Source: Gammaproteobacteria bacterium
GTDB taxonomy: Bacteria; Pseudomonadota; Gammaproteobacteria; Steroidobacterales; GCA-2729495
NCBI GenBank assembly: GCA_016874095.1
Contig: VGVH01000006.1
Span: 1-64,000, forward strand
Direction of reading: 5' to 3'
Length of the DNA stretch: 64,000 bases
The translations under genes were made by a program, and so were the position numbers. The notes beneath the pieces are model-generated. The model was not told where the DNA came from, searched no databases, and saw nothing but the letters and a program-made list of their open reading frames with translations. Shown piece after piece: positions 16,705-24,323 of the stretch; the stretch's first letter is position 1; each line of letters opens with the position of its first letter.

Positions 16705-18030
16705 ATGCGTATCGCCTTCGTTTCGCCGAACCGCGAACACCTGCCGGATCCGGTGCTGCCGCTCGGCATCCTCTACATGATGAGTGCCGTAGGCAACGAG
16801 CACGAAAAGACGCTGATCGACCTGTGCTTCGAGGTTGAGCCGCTCGTCGTGCTGGCTGAGCAGCTCGCCGCGTTCCGACCTGAGCTCGTCGCTGTCAGCA
16901 TGCGCAACGTGCAGAACGCCGACTATACCGACACGGGTTCCGTGCTCGACTGGTACGACGAGGTGCTGCGCACGATCCGCGCGGTGACGTCGTTGCCCGT
17001 GGTGATGGGCGGTGGCGGCTTCAGCGTGATCCCGGACGAACTCATGACGCGTTTCGCGCTCGACTACGGCATTACCGGTGAAGGCGAGCAGCCGTTCGCG
17101 CAACTGGTGGCTCGCCTTGCGGCGGGCTCGCGCGATACCGGCGGTATCCGCAACCTGCTGGGTGGCAGCGGAACGGCCCTGATTGGCGGTCTGCAGCGGC
17201 ACGATTTCCTGAACCTGAACCAGAACGTGCGCCCGGCCCGGGAGTGGGCTGACCCGCGCTACTACGAGCATTCCGGCATCGCCTCGATACAGACCAAGCG
17301 CGGCTGCGCGATGAGCTGCGAGTACTGCACCTACCCGCTGATCGAGGGTCGCGCGATCCGCCAGCGCGTCGGCGAGCAAGTCACCGACGAATGGGAGGCG
17401 ATGCTCGCGGCAAGCCCTGCGATCAGCCACGTATTCATCGTCGACTCGGTGTTCAACCTTCCGCCGCACCATGCGCGCGAGGTCTGCGAGTCACTGATCC
17501 GGCGCGGCAACCGTACACCATGGACCTGCTACCTGAACCCCGTGAAGTTCGACCAGGAGCTCGCTGATGTCATGGCACGCTCGGGCTGCGCCGGCGTCGA
17601 GATCGGTTCGGACTCGGGAACGGATGCAGGACTGCAGAAGCTCCGCAAGGGCTTCACGACGGAGAAAATCCGCGAGACCAGTCGGGTGTGCCGCCAGGCC
17701 GGCATCCGTGACTGCCACACGTTCATCCTCGGCACGCGAGGCGAGACCATCGCCGATGTAGAGCGTTCGCTCGATTTCATCGAGGCGCTCGACCCCTACA
17801 GCGCCATCCTGATGGCCTACAAGGACGATCGCGAGGCCGTCGACCCGGCACTTGCCGCGGAGTTGGGCGCCTTCCGCTCCCGCGTGCTGGAGGCCATCGA
17901 ACAGCGTGCCAGGCCGCGCCAGCGCTGGGTCGTGCCCTCGCTCGGACTACGCTTCAACCACCGACTCTTCAACGCGCTGCGAAGGAGCGGCCTGCGTGGT
18001 CCATTGTGGCAGCACGGGTCGGCCGCCTAG
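16705..18030 (+). CDS. B12-binding-type radical SAM protein
   Basis: This is 441 residues. Residues 1-150 have the Rossmann-like layout of a cobalamin-binding domain (VLPLGILYMMSAVGN, LVAVSMRNVQNADY, PVVMGGGGFSVIPDELM, YGITGEGEQPF). The usual D-x-H of base-off cobalamin binding is not evident. TKRGCAMSCEYCTYPLIEGR supplies the C-x3-C-x2-C cluster ligands at about residues 199-206, followed by a partial TIM barrel (VEIGSDSGTDAGLQKLRKGF, GIRDCHTFILGTRGET). It carries out SAM-radical chemistry on an unknown substrate. It follows the chorismatase gene within one operon, so it may modify a hydroxybenzoate-derived compound; that is inference from context. Confidence 0.85.
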   Translation: MRIAFVSPNREHLPDPVLPLGILYMMSAVGNEHEKTLIDLCFEVEPLVVLAEQLAAFRPELVAVSMRNVQNADYTDTGSVLDWYDEVLRTIRAVTSLPVVMGGGGFSVIPDELMTRFALDYGITGEGEQPFAQLVARLAAGSRDTGGIRNLLGGSGTALIGGLQRHDFLNLNQNVRPAREWADPRYYEHSGIASIQTKRGCAMSCEYCTYPLIEGRAIRQRVGEQVTDEWEAMLAASPAISHVFIVDSVFNLPPHHAREVCESLIRRGNRTPWTCYLNPVKFDQELADVMARSGCAGVEIGSDSGTDAGLQKLRKGFTTEKIRETSRVCRQAGIRDCHTFILGTRGETIADVERSLDFIEALDPYSAILMAYKDDREAVDPALAAELGAFRSRVLEAIEQRARPRQRWVVPSLGLRFNHRLFNALRRSGLRGPLWQHGSAA

Positions 18031-18602
18031 AAATCGAAGCTCACGGAACGCCGGGTGATGCCACCTGACCAGCCGATACAGCAGCGTCGCTTCGGGCCCA
18101 TGACCTCGACGACCGGACCGAACATGACGCGCGTCAACATCAGCCATGCCAGTGCGATTACAGCAACCCACACCGCGGCACGCCGCGGCCGGGCCTCGCG
18201 TAAGTAAGCCGTGAATGCCCAGGTGAACGCAGCGATGCAGGCCAGCGCGAGCGCCTCGGTCATGAGCCGCGGGGCCACGCGCAGGAAAATCGGGTGAAAC
18301 CCGGCCACTGCGGCAATGGCGGCTGCCCAGCGGGTCCCGGCATAGGCTTCTACGGCGCGATAGGTGAACCACACCGCCAGTGCCATGAAAACTGCGTTCA
18401 GTGCACGGAGCGCCGCAGTTGGCAGAGCCGCCAGCACACCGGGCATCAGAGCCAGAGGATAGCCGGGACCATTCAGAACGGACGGAAAATCGTCTCCGGC
18501 GAAATCAGCCTGACCGAGATACCAGGCCTGCGCCAGGTAGCGTGGCTCCTCCCAGATGAGATCGCCCGACCCGAGTGCCGCCGCGAGCACGAGGTAGATC
18601 AC
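18027..18602 (-). pseudogene. GT39-like (PMT/ArnT type) membrane glycosyltransferase, truncated
   Basis: 191 codons from a GTG give a membrane protein with about five hydrophobic segments. It has the early luminal motif LIWEEPRYLAQAWYLG, whose acidic pair recalls the catalytic D/E of GT39/PMT enzymes, then PGYPLALMPGVLAAL. Such proteins normally have 450-600 residues. Here the frame passes into unrelated Arg-rich sequence after WLMLTRVMFGPVVEVMG and stops overlapping the 3' end of the radical SAM gene. Hydrophobic sequence also continues upstream of the GTG to an immediate in-frame TAG, so the N-terminus may be damaged too. Probably non-functional. Confidence 0.55.
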
Positions 18603-18717
18603 GCCAGCCAGTAGCGCAAGCCACCACGCCGCAGCGCTAACCTACCCTTGAACTTCCGATGGCGGTGATTCGGGATGGTGGCGAACGGACATCGGCTGGA
18701 CCGCTGCGACCGGTAGC

Positions 18718-19737
18718 TCAGTTGCGCGGTTCGCGTTCGGTACGCCCGGCTCCCAGCCGGTGCTGTTCGCGAATCTGCTGGCGCCACAGGTCGATCTGCT
18801 CGTCGTGGTACTTCGACACCGTATCGAGTATCAGGCCCACAGCGAAGCTGATGGTGGCCAGGATGCCGAGGCCCGCCGCGAGAATCGCGCGCGGCACCTG
18901 GTTGACGAGCCCGGTGCGGTAGAACTCCAGCACCGGTCCGCTACCCGCCACCAGCGAAACCACCGCGAACAGCGCCGCCACGGCCGAGAAAAACACCAGC
19001 GGCTTGTAGTCCTTGAACAGCAGGAACAGGCACTTGAGGATGACGTAGCCGTCACCCCAGGTATCGAGCTTGGAATGGCTGCCTTTCGGCCGCTCGCGGT
19101 AAGGCACCGGCGACTCGATCACCGTGAAGCGCTTGGCGAGCGCCTGCAGGGTCAGCTCGGTTTCCACCTCGAAACCCTCAGCTCGCAGCCGCACCAGCTT
19201 TACCAGGTCGCGCGACAGCACGCGGTACCCGGACAGGATGTCGGTCACCGTCGCACGGAACAGCCGGGAGACCAGGTTGCTTACCAGCCGGTTGCCAAAG
19301 TGATGGAACACCCGGAACGAGCCCGGCGCATGCTGCTCGAGCCGGGTTGCGACCAGCATGTCCGCGCCAGCGCTGACCAGGCGCTCGATGAGCGCCGGCG
19401 CCGCCGCCGCATCGTAGGTGCCATCGCCGTCGGCCATGACATAGATGTCGGCGTCGAGGACGTTGCTCATGTGGCGCACCACGTTGCCCTTGCCCTTGAG
19501 CGCGGAATGGATGACTTCCGCACCCGCGGCGCGGGCCCGTGCGGCCGTGGCGTCGGTGGAGGCGTTGTCGAACACGTAGATCCGGGCGCCGGGCAGGGCA
19601 CGGGCGAAATCCGTGACGACGCCGGCCACCGTGATCTCCTCGTTGAAGCAGGGTATGACGACGCAGATTTGCGGCGATGTCACGGGTTTGTCCAAATCCT
19701 GCCTCGGCTGGTACCTGGAGGATTCTGTGCGAGGCAT
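18718..19737 (-). CDS. GT2 family glycosyltransferase with C-terminal membrane anchor
   Basis: This is 339 residues. The GT-A domain begins with ICVVIPCFNEE, followed by IYVFDNASTDAT, then MADGDGTYD (the D-x-D metal site), and later ILSGYRVLSRDLVK. The acceptor side includes GFEVETELTLQA and PVPYRERPKGSHSKLDTW, typical of DPM1-like/GtrB-type transferases that load a sugar onto polyprenyl phosphate. Two hydrophobic segments at about residues 250-275 and 285-310 anchor it in the inner membrane. It would pair naturally with a GT39/GtrC enzyme, and the broken GT39-like gene sits immediately downstream. A weak N-terminal start is assumed. Confidence 0.85.
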   Translation of the reverse strand: MPRTESSRYQPRQDLDKPVTSPQICVVIPCFNEEITVAGVVTDFARALPGARIYVFDNASTDATAARARAAGAEVIHSALKGKGNVVRHMSNVLDADIYVMADGDGTYDAAAAPALIERLVSAGADMLVATRLEQHAPGSFRVFHHFGNRLVSNLVSRLFRATVTDILSGYRVLSRDLVKLVRLRAEGFEVETELTLQALAKRFTVIESPVPYRERPKGSHSKLDTWGDGYVILKCLFLLFKDYKPLVFFSAVAALFAVVSLVAGSGPVLEFYRTGLVNQVPRAILAAGLGILATISFAVGLILDTVSKYHDEQIDLWRQQIREQHRLGAGRTEREPRN

Positions 19738-19754
19738 GGGCAGGGGTCAAATCT

Positions 19755-19962
19755 GCAGGGAAGAATCGCGGATCTCGCCCGGCATCGTTGTATCGTCTTC
19801 TCCGGCCACACGCCCGACAACACGTGGACGTTCGCCTCGAAGCCGGCGCAGGTGGCCGTAAGCCCGGTGCTGCGCACCAACCAGTTCGATGCCGCGCTGG
19901 GCGCCTGCCTGGAGGGCATCGGCTGCGGGCAGCATGCGGATTGCTCATGCGCGGTACTGTGA
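19755..19962 (+). pseudogene. LysR-family regulator, effector-domain fragment
   Basis: About 68 codons read RIADLARHRCIVFSGHTPDN, then TWTF and VAVSPVLRTNQFDAALGACLEGIG. This is the familiar middle-to-late part of a LysR effector-binding domain (L-x-x-H-x-C-I-x-F-x-G-x-x-P...W-x-F...N-x-x-D-A-x-x-x-x-x-x-x-G-x-G). Neither the winged helix-turn-helix nor the true C-terminus is present. It lies in the gap between two minus-strand genes and is a remnant. Confidence 0.6.
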
Positions 19963-19967
19963 TTCGT

Positions 19968-21032
19968 TCAGCCGGCGGGCGGGTCGGTCGCCGCAGTCGC
20001 CCCCGACGGCAACCAGCCGGAAGCCTCCAGATAGCTGGCGATGGCCGCGGCGATCGTGGCGTAACCGCGCGGCGTACAGTGGGGGTCGCGCGCCCAGTAC
20101 AGCGGGGCGGGGTCGGCTGCGGCAGCCGCGCGCATCGCCGGCAGCAGGTCGAGAAAGGCGATTCCCTGGCGCGCCGCCCAGTTTCCCAGCCGGCGACCGG
20201 GGTAAGCCCTGCGCTCGTCCCAGGGCGGCAAATCGGGGATGTTCACCACCAGCAGTCGCGCACCGAGTTCACTGGCGATGGCTGCCATGCGCTCGAATTC
20301 CTCTTCCACCTGCCGCCAATGCGCCTCGTAGGGACCGTCGTCGCTGTATACCGCAGCAAAGTCACCACAGCGACGGAAAATGTTGGCGCTGCTCCAGGCC
20401 CGCAGCAGGATGCGTGCGGCGTGCGAATGGCGGTACAAGGCCAGGCCCACCGGTCCGAAATTCGCGGAGGGCTGGTTGACCAGCGCGCCGTCGGCACCCA
20501 CGCCCACGGCATCGAGCCCGAGGCAGGTGTCGAGCACGTCGTTCGGTATGAACCCGACGATCACGAGGTCCGGGCGCAGTTCGCGACCGAGGGTGTCGAG
20601 CAACATCCGCTCCGGCTCCGGGAAAAACCGCGCTACCCCGGCCTTGACGACCTCGATGCGCGCCGCCGGCTGGCTTTCCGCGAGCAGCAGTTCCAGCCGC
20701 CGGAGATAAGTCTCTTCGAAATCCGCACCCCAGCCGTAGGTGTAGCTGTCGCCAAGGCCGAGGATGCGGTAGCTGCCAGCGGGCTTGGCAAGCGGGTGTT
20801 CGCGATCGCGGAATCCCCAGCGGTTGTGCTGCAGGTCGAAGCGAAACTCCCCGGTCGGCGCCAGCCCTTGCACCTGGCTGCCAGGCGTCGGGCCCCAGAC
20901 GAGATGGGGCGCCGTGCTATACGGGATCCAGGCATCGGGCAGAGGTGGCGCGAGTCCGAGCCCGCGCACGCCAGCCTCGGTCGCTAGTGCCACTACGACC
21001 AGGACTACGATGAAATACGCAGCCTTGCCCAC
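19968..21032 (-). CDS. SGNH/GDSL hydrolase-like membrane-anchored protein
   Basis: This is 354 residues with one N-terminal hydrophobic segment (AAYFIVVLVVVALATEAGV) that anchors it with the catalytic domain outside. RILGLGDSYTYGWGADFEET contains block I (G-D-S) with the nucleophilic Ser. LVIVGFIPNDVLDTCLG supplies the Asn block, and YWARDPHCTPRGYATIA the Asp-x-x-His pair. Proteins of this class add or remove acetyl and other acyl groups on polysaccharides. A related but broken gene lies at 34361-35318 in the polysaccharide cluster. Substrate unknown. Confidence 0.8.
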   Translation of the reverse strand: MGKAAYFIVVLVVVALATEAGVRGLGLAPPLPDAWIPYSTAPHLVWGPTPGSQVQGLAPTGEFRFDLQHNRWGFRDREHPLAKPAGSYRILGLGDSYTYGWGADFEETYLRRLELLLAESQPAARIEVVKAGVARFFPEPERMLLDTLGRELRPDLVIVGFIPNDVLDTCLGLDAVGVGADGALVNQPSANFGPVGLALYRHSHAARILLRAWSSANIFRRCGDFAAVYSDDGPYEAHWRQVEEEFERMAAIASELGARLLVVNIPDLPPWDERRAYPGRRLGNWAARQGIAFLDLLPAMRAAAAADPAPLYWARDPHCTPRGYATIAAAIASYLEASGWLPSGATAATDPPAG

Positions 21033-21175
21033 CCGGTCACCTCCCTGCCCCGCATTCTAGTGAGCCGCCACCCCGGGGCCCGCTTGCCTCGCGCTCGCCG
21101 TCGGTCTGATCGTCACGCTTCAGCAAGTTCGGGCGCGACGGCAGCGCCATGGCCGATGGGCGCGCCGTGCGGCGC

Positions 21176-22648
21176 TCAGTACGGTCGGCTCAAGTACTTC
21201 CCGACCGGCTTGCCGATTACCTTGCCGCCGTCGTAGATCCGCTGCCCGCGCAGGAACGTGGTCTTCACCGCGCCCGAGAGTTCCATGCCCTCGAACGGCG
21301 TGTAGCCCTGCTGTGACTCGGACTCCGCGGCGCGCACCGTCCAGGTCTCGCCCGGGTCGAACAGCACGACGTCGGCGTCGAGGCCCACTTCGATGTCGCC
21401 CTTGCTGGCGAGGCCGAAGCGGCGCGCGGCGTTGTAGCTGGTGAGCTTCGCCATCTGGTTGTAGGAGAGGCCGCGCTTCCTGCCCTCGCTCACCAGTGCG
21501 GCGAGCAGGTACTCGGTGCCGCCGAAGCCCGACTTGGCGAGCCAGATGTCCTTCGGCTTCTTCGCGTCGACCTTCATCTCGTGCTTGCAGCAGGCGTGGT
21601 CGCTGCAGACCCAGTCGATGTTGCCGGCAATGAGCTCGTCCCAGAGGAACTCCACGTCCGAGCGCGGCCGGATCGGCGGGTTCACCTTGGCCAGCGGGCC
21701 GCAGGGCGAGTCGGTGTCGAGCATCAGGTGGCCGATGGTGACCTCGCGGCGGAAGTTGATGTGCGGGAACACGGCCGCCATCTGCAACGCCGCCACCACC
21801 GCCTTGCGCGAGGTGAGGTGCAGCAGGTTGATGTTCGGCAGGTCGGTTTCGTTGGCTAGGTAGGAGGCGATGAAGATCGCGAGGCCCTCGGAATGCGGCG
21901 GGCGACCGGCGCTGTAGGCGGCGAGGCCCTTCAGCTTGCCTTCGTCTTCCACCATCTTGGTGTAGGCCGACATGATCTCGGCTGTCTCGCAGTGGAGCGA
22001 CAGAGAGATGTCGGCGGCCTTCTCCGGGTACTTCTCCATCGCCTTGCGGATGCCGCGCATCACGAACTCGAAGTGCGCGATGTCGTATTTCTCGTCCTTG
22101 CCGATCATCAGGAACTCGGCCTGGTTCTGCGACCGGCCGTGCAGGCCGTGGCCGCCGTAGAACATGTAGATCTTGAAGGAGGTGACGCCGTGGTCGTTCA
22201 CCAGCATCGGGATCTCGCGGATGTGCTGGCGGCTCATCGGCGCGAGGTGGTAGCAGTAGTCGACGTGGAAGCGGCCCTTCGAGATGTCGAGCACTTCGGG
22301 ATAGAAGGTCCGGTACGGACCGCCCTTGTTCAGGTAATAGCCGCCCGTGCGGATGTAGTTCAGGCTCGAAGTCACGCCGCCCTGGGCCGCCGCGCGGCTC
22401 TCGGTGATCGCGTCCTCGGCCAGCGGCGAGTAGATGCCCGTGTGCATGTGCGGGTCGACCAGGCCCGGGAAGGCGAGCCGCCCCTTGCCGTCGAAGACTT
22501 CCTGCGCACTGGCGGCGGCGATACCCGGGGCGACTTTGGCGAACCTGCCGTCCCTGATGGCGATGTCGGCGTCGTCGACGAAGGCCGCATTCGGCCGGAC
22601 GACGCGCACGTTCCTGATCAGGAGATCGAATTCCTTCTTCGCTGCCAT
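21176..22648 (-). CDS. dihydropyrimidinase/hydantoinase-like amidohydrolase
   Basis: This is 490 residues from ATG 22648; the frame is open much further upstream but only as junk antisense to other sequence. It is a cyclic amidohydrolase of the D-hydantoinase/dihydropyrimidinase family. It has FPGLVDPHMHTGIYSPLAED with the metal-binding H-x-H, GVTSFKIYMFYGG with the Lys expected to be carboxylated, and then SLHCETAEI and INLLHLTSRKAV with the further His ligands. VCSDHACCKHEMK carries the catalytic Asp region. It probably opens a cyclic amide or ureide ring with two metal ions in the cytoplasm. It lies beside the fragment of an FAD oxidase gene, hinting at a former catabolic cluster. Confidence 0.85.
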   Translation of the reverse strand: MAAKKEFDLLIRNVRVVRPNAAFVDDADIAIRDGRFAKVAPGIAAASAQEVFDGKGRLAFPGLVDPHMHTGIYSPLAEDAITESRAAAQGGVTSSLNYIRTGGYYLNKGGPYRTFYPEVLDISKGRFHVDYCYHLAPMSRQHIREIPMLVNDHGVTSFKIYMFYGGHGLHGRSQNQAEFLMIGKDEKYDIAHFEFVMRGIRKAMEKYPEKAADISLSLHCETAEIMSAYTKMVEDEGKLKGLAAYSAGRPPHSEGLAIFIASYLANETDLPNINLLHLTSRKAVVAALQMAAVFPHINFRREVTIGHLMLDTDSPCGPLAKVNPPIRPRSDVEFLWDELIAGNIDWVCSDHACCKHEMKVDAKKPKDIWLAKSGFGGTEYLLAALVSEGRKRGLSYNQMAKLTSYNAARRFGLASKGDIEVGLDADVVLFDPGETWTVRAAESESQQGYTPFEGMELSGAVKTTFLRGQRIYDGGKVIGKPVGKYLSRPY

Positions 22649-22698
22649 GTTGTCCTCGGGGGCGCTATTGGGGGCGATCCGGCCGGATGATCGGGTCG

Positions 22699-23079
22699 TT
22701 AGGCGGCCTGGAGCGGCGCACAGGATAACCGAAAGGGTGTCTGCAGGTAGGGATAGTCCTTGCCCACCTGCATGTGGCTGGCGCCGTTTTTGACGCAGAG
22801 CTCGCCGATGCGGTACTTGATCTCGTGGACCAACGCCCTGCCTTCCGGGTTGGCGGGGTGCTCGAGCACCTTCGACAGCAGGGCAGCCTCGACGGCGCTC
22901 GCCAATTCCATGCGCGTGAGCGCCGTCTTCTGCTGGCGCGGATCGAGCCAAAAGTTCTGGCTGACGACGTTGAGCCTTGCTACTTCCATCAGCGCCCGGA
23001 GCGCGCGCTCCCCGGCGGGGAAGCCGAAGGACGCCGCCGCAAAGCCCTCCGGGTGACGGATGAGCCGCAACGTCATGTG
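22699..23079 (-). pseudogene. FAD-linked oxidase fragment (second copy of the gene at 26312)
   Basis: The fragment reads HMTLRLIRHPEGFAAASFGF, then MEVARLNVVSQNF, DPRQQKTALTRMELASAVEAAL, then jumps straight to LEHPANPEGRALVHEIKYRI and ASHMQVGKDYPYL. It matches residues of about 225-300 and 465-510 of the intact oxidase at 26312-27907 with high identity. The FAD-binding N-terminus is missing, about 160 residues are deleted in frame at a shared A-A-L stretch, and the C-terminus is replaced. It cannot bind FAD. It represents a decayed duplicate. Confidence 0.8.
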
Positions 23080-23166
23080 CGCGAGCCAGGTCCCCGATCC
23101 ACAGGGACGGCTTGCTATGATTGCGGTCCATTTTGTCGCACCGGGCGGATTGGCAGAGCCGTAATC

Positions 23167-24026
23167 ATGGATGAGCCAACCATCAGGACATTCTGGAATA
23201 GCCACCCATGCGGAGAATCCTTCCTCGGTGGCGCAGAGAGTTATCGGCAGGACTACGAAGCTTTCTTCAACGAATACGATCAGTCCAGGTACAGCACGGA
23301 AGCACACATACTGGACTGCCTCGACCAGATCGACTTCCGGGCAAGCGTGTACTGGAAATCGGACTTGGCCAGGGCGCAGACGCCGAGCAGCTCATCAAGC
23401 GAGGCGCGATCTGGTCCGGTCTGGATCTAACCCAGGAATCCGTCGAACGCGTACGAACACGCTTCGCTCTTCGCAATCTCCCGTAAGAAGAACTCAGACA
23501 AGGAAGTGTCCTGGAGATTCCATACCCGGACGGTCACTTCGACATCGTCTTCAGTCACGGAGTCCTGCACCACGTTCCGGAAATCCTTCGTGCGCAACGT
23601 GAAATTCGTCGTGTACTGAAGCCGGTGGGCGAACTGATTGCAATGCTCTACGCTCGATACTCGCTCAATTACCTTCTGTCCATTGCGGTAGTACGTCGAC
23701 TGGGACTGCTTGCCCTGTATCTGTCCGGAAGCAAGCTTGACGGGATGTACGGTCAGCACGTCGAGAATGCCAGGCGGGCAGGCTTATGGAGGTATCTGGG
23801 ACTGGATACCTTCATTCATGCAAACACGGACGGCCCGCTGAACCCCTACTCAAAGGTTTATGACCTGAAAGCCGTTCGACGCGACTTCCCTGACTTTCAG
23901 ATCAAACGATCGTACAAGCGGTTCATGCACGCCCCGCCACTCCGAGTCTCGAATCTGCCGCTTGAGACACTCCTCGGATGGCATCTATGGGTGCATCTCA
24001 CACCAGGCTCGCCTGTACCTGGTTGA
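23167..24026 (+). pseudogene. SAM-dependent methyltransferase with frameshift and nonsense codon
   Basis: The frame starts MDEPTIRTFWNSHPCGESFL. After DQIDFR the sequence needs one more G in the run at 23339-23341 to continue as GKRVLEIGLGQGADAEQLIK, the SAM-binding motif I. In that second frame it runs to RFALRNLP, meets TAA at 23484-23486, then continues in the same frame with GSVLEIPYPDGHFDIVFSHG and VLHHVPEILRAQREIRRVLK to the normal-looking end LLGWHLWVHLTPG. Repairing both lesions gives about 285 residues of a class I methyltransferase of the type found in glycan and secondary-metabolite clusters. Two independent lesions argue against simple sequencing error. Confidence 0.8.
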
Positions 24027-24323
24027 GGCCGCACGGAGCTGGAACCACCCAGCCCGCGTCCCCGACGGGACCCGCAGGAGGCACTCCGCATGCACCACGA
24101 ACCTCGTCGCAGGCCGGCGGTCTCGATGCCCTCGGCCCCAATGATCTCGGTGCGCCCTCCCCGCCGGTGGCGCGGTCGTTCCCACCGCACCCCTGATCCG
24201 GGCGCTTCGCCTTCCTCAACCGAGATCCAGCCCCCCTGAGCCGGTGGGCCGCGCCGCAATTGCCAAACCGCCGCTACTGCGTCCTTGACACCGGGGGGGT
24301 GCCATGCTGACCTTCCGCCCCGC
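24027..24323. other. intergenic region, no gene recognised
   Basis: About 300 bases between the broken methyltransferase and asparagine synthase. Open frames on both strands are Arg/Gly/Ser-rich and match nothing I know. A run of seven G (about 24292-24298) precedes the synthase. Should contain the promoter of the asparagine synthase gene. Confidence 0.3.

Noticed and set aside
18706..18780. tRNA-like string (GGTAGCTCAGTTG followed by GGTTCG)
   Set aside because: No acceptor stem or anticodon arm can be drawn around it, and it overlaps the 3' end of the GT2 coding sequence.
22649..23131. N-terminal extension of the amidohydrolase
   Set aside because: The extra residues are an out-of-frame reading of the FAD-oxidase fragment; the family N-terminus begins at the ATG at 22648.
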